Assembly (NCBI GenBank): GCA_021817915.1
Contig: JAKAFV010000006.1
Span: forward strand, 1 to 11,438
Length of the DNA: 11,438 nucleotides
Direction: 5' to 3'
DNA from: a bacterium
GTDB lineage: Bacteria > Patescibacteriota > Minisyncoccia > UBA6257 > UBA9933
Both the position numbers and the translations under genes were made by a program. Positions 1 through 5,956 of this stretch are shown piece after piece. Numbering within the stretch: the first letter of the stretch is position 1; each line of letters begins with the position of its first letter. Below the pieces are notes generated by a model. The model did not search any database and was not told the DNA's origin. It was given only the letters and a program-made list of their open reading frames with translations.

Positions 1-865
1 CATTTTGAAGATTTTTACTCATTCCCACGATTGAAATTGCTATTGTTATTCTCGGTTGGTATCCGTCGCCAACGCCTCCGCCAGAAAGCTCAATGCTAAA
101 ATTTTTTATATTAACGTTGTCGGCGGTTATTTTTCTGTAAGTTTTAACCGCAAGCTCGTTCGTTTCCCCTCTTTCAATCGCGCCGCCGGCAAATTTATAA
201 GAAACTATTTTATTTTCAGCGCTGACAAATTCAATCTCATTTTCAAAAGTTTTGTTAAAATGATAGCCCGTTCTAAACTCCCTCATCATCTGCTCCAAGG
301 TTAAATTGGCGCTGTCATTAATTGAAATCAGCCCTGTTAATTCTTTCTGAGTGCGCAAAGAACTGATGAACCCGCTTGATACTATGCTCATTAAAACTAA
401 AAAAATTCCCATTGATACCAAGAGCTCAATTATCGTAAATCCTTCTAACCGATGCGAAATTACGAATTCATTCGAATCTACAAATTCATCCTTTTTCTTA
501 ATTCCGTTTAAAATCCTTCTCGGCTTTAAATACCTATCTCGAAAGTTGATTATTAAACCCAATTTAATATTTGTTATTTCTAAATATCTTTTCATTTGAT
601 AGTAATCTTCTTTTTCGACAAATGGTTTTGCTTTTAAATCAAGTAAAATTCGATCCTCAATAATAAAATCTATAAAATTAGACTTTCTGCCGCTTATACT
701 TACTGGAAATTCGCGCTGAAAACTAATTTTACAATCTGTCAGCTTTTTCTCTAAAGAATCAGCATACTGTCTTTCGCGGCAAAACCTTCCTAATTCATTT
801 TGAATCTCAAAAAATATTCCGCCAAGCCTGTAAGATAAGTCTTTCTCTATAATTTTATCTGTCAT
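1..865 (-). CDS. GxxExxY (PD-(D/E)XK-like) domain fused in frame to a PilW-like prepilin, 3' end cut off by window edge
   Basis: One open frame of 288 codons runs from the ATG at 865 to the window edge without a stop. Residues 1-122 match the GxxExxY family (TIGR04256/PF13366): DLSYRLGG, an F28xxE31xxY34 variant of the name motif, then D66 and D76-L-K78 as candidate nuclease residues, followed by EDYYQMKRYL. Residues 127-139 (FVDSNEFVISHR) are encoded by a repeat arm. A type III prepilin signal follows, EG142^F143TIIELL with Glu at +5, then a hydrophobic helix to about 163 and a soluble minor-pilin domain. There is no ATG or GTG between codon 92 and the cleavage site, so the prepilin appears to be made only as this fusion, and PilD cleavage would release the nuclease-like domain in the cytoplasm. 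The frame is consistent at codons 91, 127 and 152. It follows the PilV-like gene by 39 bp, all of it repeat. Domain calls are firm; whether the fusion is functional is inference. A TTG at codon 102 is a weak alternative start. Confidence 0.85.
   Translation of the reverse strand, partial: MTDKIIEKDLSYRLGGIFFEIQNELGRFCRERQYADSLEKKLTDCKISFQREFPVSISGRKSNFIDFIIEDRILLDLKAKPFVEKEDYYQMKRYLEITNIKLGLIINFRDRYLKPRRILNGIKKKDEFVDSNEFVISHRLEGFTIIELLVSMGIFLVLMSIVSSGFISSLRTQKELTGLISINDSANLTLEQMMREFRTGYHFNKTFENEIEFVSAENKIVSYKFAGGAIERGETNELAVKTYRKITADNVNIKNFSIELSGGGVGDGYQPRITIAISIVGMSKNLQN
449..487 (-). repeat. Palindromic-element arm, translated inside the fusion gene
   Basis: On the plus strand the arm begins CCGATGCGAAATTACG and ends CGAATCTACAAATTC. 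It is the inverted counterpart of the arm at 866-902. On the minus strand it is translated as FVDSNEFVISHR, immediately before the prepilin cleavage site. It is closely similar to 1893-1931. Confidence 0.8.
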
Positions 866-902
866 ATTTTGTAGATTCGCGTAATTTGTAGTTTTGAATC
901 GG
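866..902 (+). repeat. Palindromic-element arm upstream of the GxxExxY start
   Basis: Its reverse complement begins CCGATTCAAAACTACAAATT and continues to CGAATCTACAAAA. This matches the arm at 449-487 with one gap and a few mismatches. It fills nearly all of the space between the PilV-like stop (905) and the fusion-gene ATG (865). Confidence 0.8.
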
Positions 903-904
903 TA

Positions 905-1408
905 TTACGGCCGCCAATTAAAAAAATGGTCTTCTACGCTTACTTGGAATTTTCCGCTGCCGCGGTCAGTCCAGCTCACCGTTGAATTGATTTTAATTTC
1001 GTCCGGGCCTACCGGATGAACCGATATTATTCTCGTAAATGGCGACTGGCTTCCATTCGCGTATCCGTAAAGATTTGATAAATTATCAAATAAAATCCTT
1101 CTATTTTGATTTGGCTCTAGATTCGCGGAAGAATAATCGGCTTCAAATTTCCCATCCATGTCGAATCCTTGGTTCCAAGGATTTCCTTGTATTATATTGG
1201 TATCAATAATATTTTTTGAAATTTCAACGCCCTCGGCAGCCAAATAATTAGCCGTCAGCTGGTTGCTAACAGTCCGGTTTAACCCCACCGAACGCGAAAG
1301 CAAAGCAAGAACTCCCAAGAGCCCGACTACCGCGATGCTGATGCCTATCATTGATTCAATAATCAAATATCCGCCCGATTTTTTATTGTGTCGTGATTTG
1401 TCCGGCAT
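905..1408 (-). CDS. PilV-like minor prepilin
   Basis: This is a 167-residue type IV prepilin, probably a minor pilin of the T4P tip or priming complex in the inner membrane. The leader MPDKSRHNKKSG is positively charged. Cleavage is expected at G13^Y14 (GYLIIES), with Glu18 at the conserved +5 position, followed by a hydrophobic helix to about residue 38. The stretch NYLAAEGVEISKNI is typical of PilV/PulI-type minor pilins. The start overlaps the 3' end of the upstream FimT-like gene by 26 bp in another frame, which suggests translational coupling. The Phe usual at mature position 1 is replaced by Tyr, which is tolerated in the family. Family assignment is good; the exact symbol is uncertain. 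Confidence 0.85.
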   Translation of the reverse strand: MPDKSRHNKKSGGYLIIESMIGISIAVVGLLGVLALLSRSVGLNRTVSNQLTANYLAAEGVEISKNIIDTNIIQGNPWNQGFDMDGKFEADYSSANLEPNQNRRILFDNLSNLYGYANGSQSPFTRIISVHPVGPDEIKINSTVSWTDRGSGKFQVSVEDHFFNWRP

Positions 1409-1937
1409 TTGTTATTTTTATTATTTTTTCGTTTGGTTCATTAATCGTTTTAATTTTTATAAATGCCTCAAATTTATTTTCGTCATTGTCTATAAGCACT
1501 TTCGGATTAGGCGGAATGAAAACAACATTTGTTAGGCCTAATTCGCTAAATTTAATCATTGGGTCAAGAGCAAATTCTTCTATTTTTTCGTCTCCCGAAC
1601 TATAAACCCTGTCCGCATCCAAGCATTTCGGGTCGTTGCTCGGAGAATATTCCCTAAAAAGAATTATTTTTCTGGGGTCGCCAAAATTAACTCCGTAATC
1701 GCATGGGGGAATCGCTTCGCTGACCGCGCCAAAACTTAAAGACCTGGCCTTTATCAATAAGCTGACTAAGCTGGTCTGTTCTTTAAATAAAATAATTTGG
1801 CGTTCTCCTGTCCGGCTGTATGTTATCGCGAAAGAAGAAAGCACTATTATCGTGCCTATTACCACCAATAATTCAAGCATTGTGAAGCCTGACCGATGCG
1901 AAACCGCGAATTTATCCGAATCTACAAATTTCTTCAT
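1383..1937 (-). CDS. FimT/GspH-like minor prepilin with repeat-derived leader
   Basis: This is a 184-residue prepilin. The cleavage site is SG17^F18TMLELLVVIG with Glu22 at +5, and a hydrophobic helix runs to about residue 40. A GspH/FimT-like soluble domain follows. C79 and C105 could form a disulfide after export. The leader FVDSDKFAVSHR (residues 4-15) is encoded by the same repeat arm that lies before the cleavage site of the fusion prepilin, so two prepilins in this operon share a repeat-derived leader. The gene starts 9 bp after pilD ends and overlaps the next prepilin by 26 bp. It is likely a minor pilin of the tip complex, processed by the adjacent PilD. No Shine-Dalgarno is visible. 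Confidence 0.85.
   Translation of the reverse strand: MKKFVDSDKFAVSHRSGFTMLELLVVIGTIIVLSSFAITYSRTGERQIILFKEQTSLVSLLIKARSLSFGAVSEAIPPCDYGVNFGDPRKIILFREYSPSNDPKCLDADRVYSSGDEKIEEFALDPMIKFSELGLTNVVFIPPNPKVLIDNDENKFEAFIKIKTINEPNEKIIKITNAGQITTQ
1893..1931 (-). repeat. Solo palindromic-element arm inside the FimT-like leader
   Basis: The plus strand reads CCGATGCGAAACCGCG and ends CCGAATCTACAAATTTC. It matches the arm at 449-487 in sequence, orientation and reading frame. No inverted partner is visible on the upstream side, so this is either a half element or a decayed one. Confidence 0.75.
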
Positions 1938-1946
1938 AAAATGAAT

Positions 1947-2852
1947 TTACAATCCGAATAATTTAAAATATAAATCCATCAATTGGCGTCCGAAGAAAAA
2001 AATCAAAAAGGCGCCGAATACAAGAAACGGACCGAAGGGAATAATATCTTTCATTTTTTTCTTGTCAAAAGCGACAAAAACCAAACTAACAATAGAACCG
2101 ATTATAAAGGCCAAAAAAACCGCGCCTAAGATATCCGGCCAGCCCATAATAAGCCCTAAAGCGCCGGCAAGCTTAAAATCGCCCCAGCCCATTCCCTTTC
2201 CCTTGGTGATAATAATTACTAAAGCGAAAAAAATCATTACTATCGCCGCGGCGAAAAAATAATTCACCCAAATGTTGCTTCTCAGCCCGAAAAGGTCGGC
2301 ATAATAGCCGAAAAATGACCCGCTAATCCGGCTAAATCTTTCATAATAATTATTTACCGCCAGCAAAATTGTTCCCAAGAACGCCAAAAATAAATTAACC
2401 GAGTCCGGAATGATAAAATGCCTGAAATCTATTGCCGATAAAACGATAAACGCCAAAAAAATCAATATCCAAATACAAGAAAGGATTAAAAACATTGAGA
2501 CATATTCCAGAATGGCCAGCAACGGAAGAGAAACCGCCCAAAACATCGGCACAAAAACAAAAACTAATCCCGACAATAATTCAACCAAAAAATATTGAAA
2601 AGATATTTTTGCCCCGCAGCCAAGGCATTTGCCTTTTTGGAATACGAAGCTAAAAAGAGGAATTAATTCATGCCAATTTAATTTTTTCCCGCATTTCAAG
2701 CATTGGGAGCGTTTTTTCAAGCTTCCCGGTCCGCCAATTGATTGGAAAGAAAACAACTTTTTGCCGGGCTGATAGCGGAATATAACCACGTTTAAAAAGC
2801 TCCCAACCGCCAAGCCGAAAATAAAAAGTAGAAAATACGAAAGATAGCTCAT
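1947..2852 (-). CDS. pilD: Prepilin peptidase / N-methyltransferase
   Basis: This 301-residue polytopic membrane aspartyl protease cleaves prepilin leaders after Gly and N-methylates the new N-terminal residue. The N-terminal part has GSFLNVVIFR and a zinc-binding tetracysteine (C51-x2-C54 and C76-x2-C79), as in bifunctional PilD/GspO enzymes. The catalytic aspartates are D142 in SAIDFRHFIIPD and D225 in the GxGD motif (GWGDFKLAG). IPFGPFL near residue 272 is also typical. About 30 residues (167-197) before the GxGD half form an extended loop. Its four probable substrates lie on either side: the major pilin 12 bp upstream and three minor prepilins downstream. Both catalytic aspartates and all four cysteines are present, so it should be active. 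Confidence 0.96.
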   Translation of the reverse strand: MSYLSYFLLFIFGLAVGSFLNVVIFRYQPGKKLFSFQSIGGPGSLKKRSQCLKCGKKLNWHELIPLFSFVFQKGKCLGCGAKISFQYFLVELLSGLVFVFVPMFWAVSLPLLAILEYVSMFLILSCIWILIFLAFIVLSAIDFRHFIIPDSVNLFLAFLGTILLAVNNYYERFSRISGSFFGYYADLFGLRSNIWVNYFFAAAIVMIFFALVIIITKGKGMGWGDFKLAGALGLIMGWPDILGAVFLAFIIGSIVSLVFVAFDKKKMKDIIPFGPFLVFGAFLIFFFGRQLMDLYFKLFGL

Positions 2853-2864
2853 ATTTAAACTTGG

Positions 2865-3338
2865 TTAAAACTGAACGCAATAAACCGGGTCCGCGCAATC
2901 AACTCCATAAACCGTACCGTCAATGTCGTCTTTTAAAGAAGAGCTATAAGCGTCTTCAAGCGTGCCAGCCAAAACATAACCTTGTTTATCCGAAGAATAG
3001 CCGTAAGAATAAGTTTGGCCCGATGAATCACTAAGCGGGTCATTCGGCACGATGGTAACCCCTATTCCTTCGTTAATTAATTCGCTCCGCAAATCGTTCC
3101 AATTATTGACCGTCGGATAACTGCCATTTCTAAGATAATAAAGTTCCAGCGAATTTTGAACTTCTCTTAAATCCGCTACTCTTCTGGCATCGCGCCCCCG
3201 AGACCTAAAAGAGCCTAATCCTACCAAAACAACCGAAGCTAAAAGTCCGATGATAGCGACAACTATAAGAATTTCAATTAATGTAAAACCCTTGTTGAAT
3301 TTTGAGTTTTGAGTTTTGAGTTTTGAGTTTTTTTTCAT
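2865..3338 (-). CDS. Type IV prepilin, probable major pilin
   Basis: This 157-residue prepilin is cleaved at NKG17^F18TLIEILIVVAIIG with Glu22 at +5, and an N-terminal helix of about 25 hydrophobic residues follows. The soluble part contains DARRVADLREVQNSLELYYL, typical of PilA/GspG-type pilins, and GSYPTVNNW. C148 and C154 near the C-terminus (VDCADPVYC) could close a small disulfide loop. The complete PilA-like layout, its place between pilC and pilD, and a possible promoter of its own suggest that it is the main structural subunit; this is inference. Four perfect 7-bp repeats encode most of the leader, just after the ATG and an A8 run. Gain or loss of one unit would shift the frame before the mature pilin. 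Confidence 0.9.
   Translation of the reverse strand: MKKNSKLKTQNSKFNKGFTLIEILIVVAIIGLLASVVLVGLGSFRSRGRDARRVADLREVQNSLELYYLRNGSYPTVNNWNDLRSELINEGIGVTIVPNDPLSDSSGQTYSYGYSSDKQGYVLAGTLEDAYSSSLKDDIDGTVYGVDCADPVYCVQF
3301..3328 (-). repeat. Four tandem copies of a 7-bp unit in the major pilin leader
   Basis: The plus strand reads TTTGAGT four times in a row (ACTCAAA on the coding strand), directly next to an 8-A run that begins after the ATG. The unit length is not a multiple of three, so slippage changes the frame of the pilin. Confidence 0.9.
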
Positions 3339-3382
3339 ATATTCGACTTTTTAAATTTTAAGTATAGAATTTTAAGCAGTAA

Positions 3383-3388
3383 ATTATA
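3383..3388 (-). promoter_or_regulatory. Possible -10 box of a pilin promoter
   Basis: A perfect TATAAT lies 45-50 bp upstream of the pilin ATG, in the 80-bp gap after pilC. No good -35 box is present at 16-18 bp, and the DNA is AT-rich, so this is a weak call. A separate promoter would suit a major pilin that must be made in excess. Confidence 0.3.
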
Positions 3389-3419
3389 ACTCACTGCTCA
3401 TCACTCTTTACTCATTACT
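3389..3419 (-). repeat. Degenerate 7-bp tandem repeat between pilC and pilin
   Basis: On the minus strand this reads AGTAATG, AGTAAAG, AGTGATG, AGCAGTG, then AGT: four imperfect 7-bp units starting at the pilC stop codon. It has the same period as the repeat in the pilin leader but a different unit. Confidence 0.7.
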
Positions 3420-4627
3420 TAGAATGCTTGAGCTAAATTATATATCGGAATCAAAATTGAAGCAAACAACAAGCCGATTAAAACGCCGATGCCCGCTATC
3501 AAAAGCGGCTGTATAAGTTCAACTAAATTATTCAACGCGTCGCTAACTTCGCGAGTGTAAAATTCGGAAATTTTAGATAAAATAGAATCTAATCGCCCCG
3601 TTCCCTCGCCTATAGCGACCATTTGGCTTACTAAAATCGGGAAATAGTATTCATTTTCCGCTAAAAGTTCCGATAACAATTTTCCTCCTCTTACTCCCTC
3701 GGCTATTTCAAGCAAAACATCTTTATAAACAACGTTTCCCATGGTATTCGCGGAAATTCCGATGGCCTGCGTTATAGGAATGCCTCCTTTAATTAAAATA
3801 TTCGTTGATTCGGCAAAACGGCTAATGTAAAGTTTTTTAAAAAGATTCCCGAGTATCGGAACTTTCACGCTTAATTCGTCAAAAACCGCTTCGCCTTCCG
3901 GCGTATGAAAATAATCAGCAATGACAAAAATAAAAACTGCCAATACCAGAAAGACCGCCCACCACCATTGAACCAAAAAGTTCCCCGAACCTAAAAGAAT
4001 TTTTGTCAGCATAGGCAAATCCATTCCCGTTTCTTCAAAAACCGGCGCTATCTGGGGGAAAACCACCACAACCATTATTCCCGCGACGGCAATAAACATA
4101 ACGATAACTATTATCGGATAAATCATCGCGCTGCGAATTTTGCTTTTCCATATTGATTCTTTTTCCAAATAATCCGCCAAGAATTTTGCCGCCTCTTCCA
4201 AGCGCCCCGTGATTTCCGCTGAACGTATCATATTTAAATAAAATTCCGAAAAAATTCCTCCTTGGCGTTCCATTGCCTGCGACAAAGAAAGGCCGGCGCT
4301 TATATCGGAAGAAATCTGAAAAACCGCTTCTTTTAAAATCGGATTATTTGTTTGCTTGTGGAGAGTTTTTAAAACAGTGTTTAAAGGAACTTTAGATTCC
4401 ATTAATGTGGCGAATTGGCGGGTAAAAACCATTAAATCCAAAAATTTTACCCTGTCAAAAAACCCCAAAAAAGAATCGTACCAGTGGCGCTTTTCCGAAC
4501 TTTCCAAACTTAAAACAAAAAGGCCGTGCCCCGTTAAAATATTCGTAGCCGATTCACGGTTAAGAGCTTCAACAAAACCTGTCTGCAACTCTCCTTGTTG
4601 AGTTCTAGCGTTGTATTTAAACTTCAT
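3419..4627 (-). CDS. pilC: T4P inner-membrane platform protein
   Basis: This 402-residue protein of the PilC/GspF family is the platform that PilB and PilT act on during assembly and retraction. It has two T2SSF repeats (about 64-190 and 267-395), each with the helical pattern FTRQFATLMESKVPL / ISRFAESTNILIKGGIPI and a Gly-rich GTGRL-type turn (ITGRLEEAAKFL, GEGTGRLDSIL). Membrane segments are near 168-192, 218-240 and 373-397. The N-terminal YNARTQQGE is the usual family opening. The length is normal. The start lies directly against a ~150-bp intergenic repeat, and the gene follows pilT by 162 bp. No ribosome binding site is visible. Confidence 0.96.
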   Translation of the reverse strand: MKFKYNARTQQGELQTGFVEALNRESATNILTGHGLFVLSLESSEKRHWYDSFLGFFDRVKFLDLMVFTRQFATLMESKVPLNTVLKTLHKQTNNPILKEAVFQISSDISAGLSLSQAMERQGGIFSEFYLNMIRSAEITGRLEEAAKFLADYLEKESIWKSKIRSAMIYPIIVIVMFIAVAGIMVVVVFPQIAPVFEETGMDLPMLTKILLGSGNFLVQWWWAVFLVLAVFIFVIADYFHTPEGEAVFDELSVKVPILGNLFKKLYISRFAESTNILIKGGIPITQAIGISANTMGNVVYKDVLLEIAEGVRGGKLLSELLAENEYYFPILVSQMVAIGEGTGRLDSILSKISEFYTREVSDALNNLVELIQPLLIAGIGVLIGLLFASILIPIYNLAQAF

Positions 4628-4773
4628 AAAAATTTAAAATGTAAATATCAAAATGAAAAATGACAATGTAAAATGGTAAAATTTTTATAATCTTAAAATC
4701 TTTATATTTTACTAATTTTCAATTTTGATTTGTAATTTTGATTTTTGATTTTTCAATTTTAATTTATACCATG
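4628..4773. repeat. ~146-bp AT-rich intergenic repeat, copy A (pilT-pilC gap)
   Basis: This nearly fills the pilT-pilC gap. It begins AAAAATTTAAAATGTAAAT at the pilC start and ends TTATACCATG 16 bp before the pilT stop codon. Copy B at 10504-10657 shares the first ~75 bp almost exactly, as well as the end (TTGATTTTTCAA, later TACCATG). The middle is more diverged. The halves are roughly inverted, so a long imperfect hairpin is possible. No gene is visible in it. Confidence 0.8.
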
Positions 4774-4789
4774 AAATATAAATTAAATT

Positions 4790-5860
4790 TTATGACCTCT
4801 CAAGTAAAATCCTAAGCTCAGACGGACTTAAGGAGTATAGTTCCGCGTTTTCCAAAGAAATTTCTTTTTTCTTTAACAAAGAAACCAGCGAACGGTTTAG
4901 CGTCATCATTCCTTCTTGAACCGAGGTCTCAATAACCAAATCAATCTGGTAAGATTTCCGCTCGCGGATAAGATTGCGGACAGCCGGATTGCTAAGCATT
5001 ATTTCGCACGCCGGAGCCCTGCCTCCGTCAATTTTAGGAATAAGCCTTTCAGAAACAATGCCGACTAAAGTCGCGGCTAATTGCGAAGAAATTTGGCTCT
5101 GCTGCTCAACCGGGAAACTGTCTATTATTCTGTCTATTGTTTGCGAAGCGGAATTTGTATGAAGCGTTGAAAAAACAAGGTGCCCGGTTTCAGCCGCTGT
5201 CATCGCGGTTGCCATTGATTCTTTGTCGCGCATTTCCCCTATCATAATTACGTCCGGGTCTTGGCGCAAAAGAGACTTCAAGCCCTTATGGAAAGTTAAG
5301 GTGTCTGATTTAACTTCTCTTTGGGAAATAATGCTTTTATCCTGGGTGAAAATATACTCTATCGGGTCTTCAATTGTAATAATGTGGTCTGTTCTGGAAT
5401 GATTTATTTCATCTACCATTGCCGCCAAAGTTGTTGATTTGCCGTGGCCGGCCGGACCGACAACTAATACGAACCCTTGCGACAACTTGCAGAAATCGTG
5501 AAGCACCGGCGGCAAATTTAATTCTTCAACAGTTTTTATTTGCCCGGGGATAAGGCGCAAAGCTGCCGCCAAATATCCGCGTTGATGAAAAATATTAACC
5601 CTGAACCGCGCTTTGTCTTCAAAACTGTAAGAAAAATCTATTTCTTTTTCCACCAGAAAAGTTTCTTTTTGTTCCGGCGTAAGCATTGAGAAAACCAAAC
5701 CCTCGCTTATCTCGGATGTGATTAACGGCTCTTTTTGCAGAGGAACCAAAACTCCGTCCAGCCTTAAGGTCGGATGCCTCCCGGCCGCCAAGTGCAAATC
5801 CGACGCGTTCTGCCGCGCCGTCGCTAATAATAAATCGTTTAATTTTTGTTTGTAATCCAT
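4790..5860 (-). CDS. pilT: T4P retraction ATPase
   Basis: This 356-residue hexameric secretion ATPase drives pilus depolymerisation from the cytoplasmic face. The Walker A is GPAGHGKSTT (135-144), which fits GxxxxGKS although it departs from the usual GPTGSGKS. The Asp box is ITIEDPIEYIF (161-171), the Walker B is RQDPDVIMIGEMRD (199-212) and the His box is GHLVFSTLHT (226-235). AVRNLIRE at 293-300 is the PilT hallmark (AIRNLIRE) and separates it from PilB-type ATPases, as does the absence of a zinc tetracysteine. The gene follows pilB with a 96-bp gap filled by a palindromic element. A PilT means the fibre can probably retract, as needed for twitching or DNA uptake. Confidence 0.97.
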   Translation of the reverse strand: MDYKQKLNDLLLATARQNASDLHLAAGRHPTLRLDGVLVPLQKEPLITSEISEGLVFSMLTPEQKETFLVEKEIDFSYSFEDKARFRVNIFHQRGYLAAALRLIPGQIKTVEELNLPPVLHDFCKLSQGFVLVVGPAGHGKSTTLAAMVDEINHSRTDHIITIEDPIEYIFTQDKSIISQREVKSDTLTFHKGLKSLLRQDPDVIMIGEMRDKESMATAMTAAETGHLVFSTLHTNSASQTIDRIIDSFPVEQQSQISSQLAATLVGIVSERLIPKIDGGRAPACEIMLSNPAVRNLIRERKSYQIDLVIETSVQEGMMTLNRSLVSLLKKKEISLENAELYSLSPSELRILLERS

Positions 5861-5865
5861 AATAG

Positions 5866-5946
5866 CGATTCTAAACTACGAATTCATGCGAATCTACGAA
5901 TAATAATCGTATTTGTAGATTCGTGCTATTTGTAGTTTTGTATCGG
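5866..5946. repeat. Empty 81-bp palindromic element between pilB and pilT
   Basis: Two inverted ~36-bp arms (5866-5901 and 5911-5946) surround a 9-bp centre. The left arm begins CGATTCTAAACTACGAATTC. The right arm, reverse-complemented, begins CCGATACAAAACTACAAAT. Both contain CGAATCTAC, as do the arms that flank the GxxExxY cassette. The element fills the junction, 5 bp from the pilT start and 10 bp from the pilB stop codon, and could form a strong hairpin in the mRNA. Confidence 0.85.
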
Positions 5947-5956
5947 TTTAATTATA

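Larger units (their letters stand above)
449..902 (-). mobile_element. Putative cassette: GxxExxY coding region between inverted repeat arms
   Basis: The GxxExxY reading frame is bracketed by two inverted copies of a ~38-bp arm (449-487 and 866-902). The start codon abuts one arm. The C-terminus reads through the other arm into a prepilin. The unit sits exactly between the PilV-like stop (905) and the prepilin cleavage site. The arms and the frame are visible directly. Mobility is inferred from the inverted arms and from cargo-free copies of the same arms at 5866-5946. I see no convincing target-site duplication. Confidence 0.5.

Noticed and set aside
351..599. Plus-strand open frame opposite the fusion gene
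   Set aside because: The minus-strand frame carries both the GxxExxY and prepilin motifs. This frame shows nothing recognisable.
135..865. Treating the GxxExxY and prepilin parts as two separate genes
   Set aside because: No stop separates them, and there is no ATG or GTG between codon 92 and the prepilin cleavage site.
3301..3419. CRISPR-like array
   Set aside because: The units are 7 bp and contiguous, without spacers. No cas gene is present.
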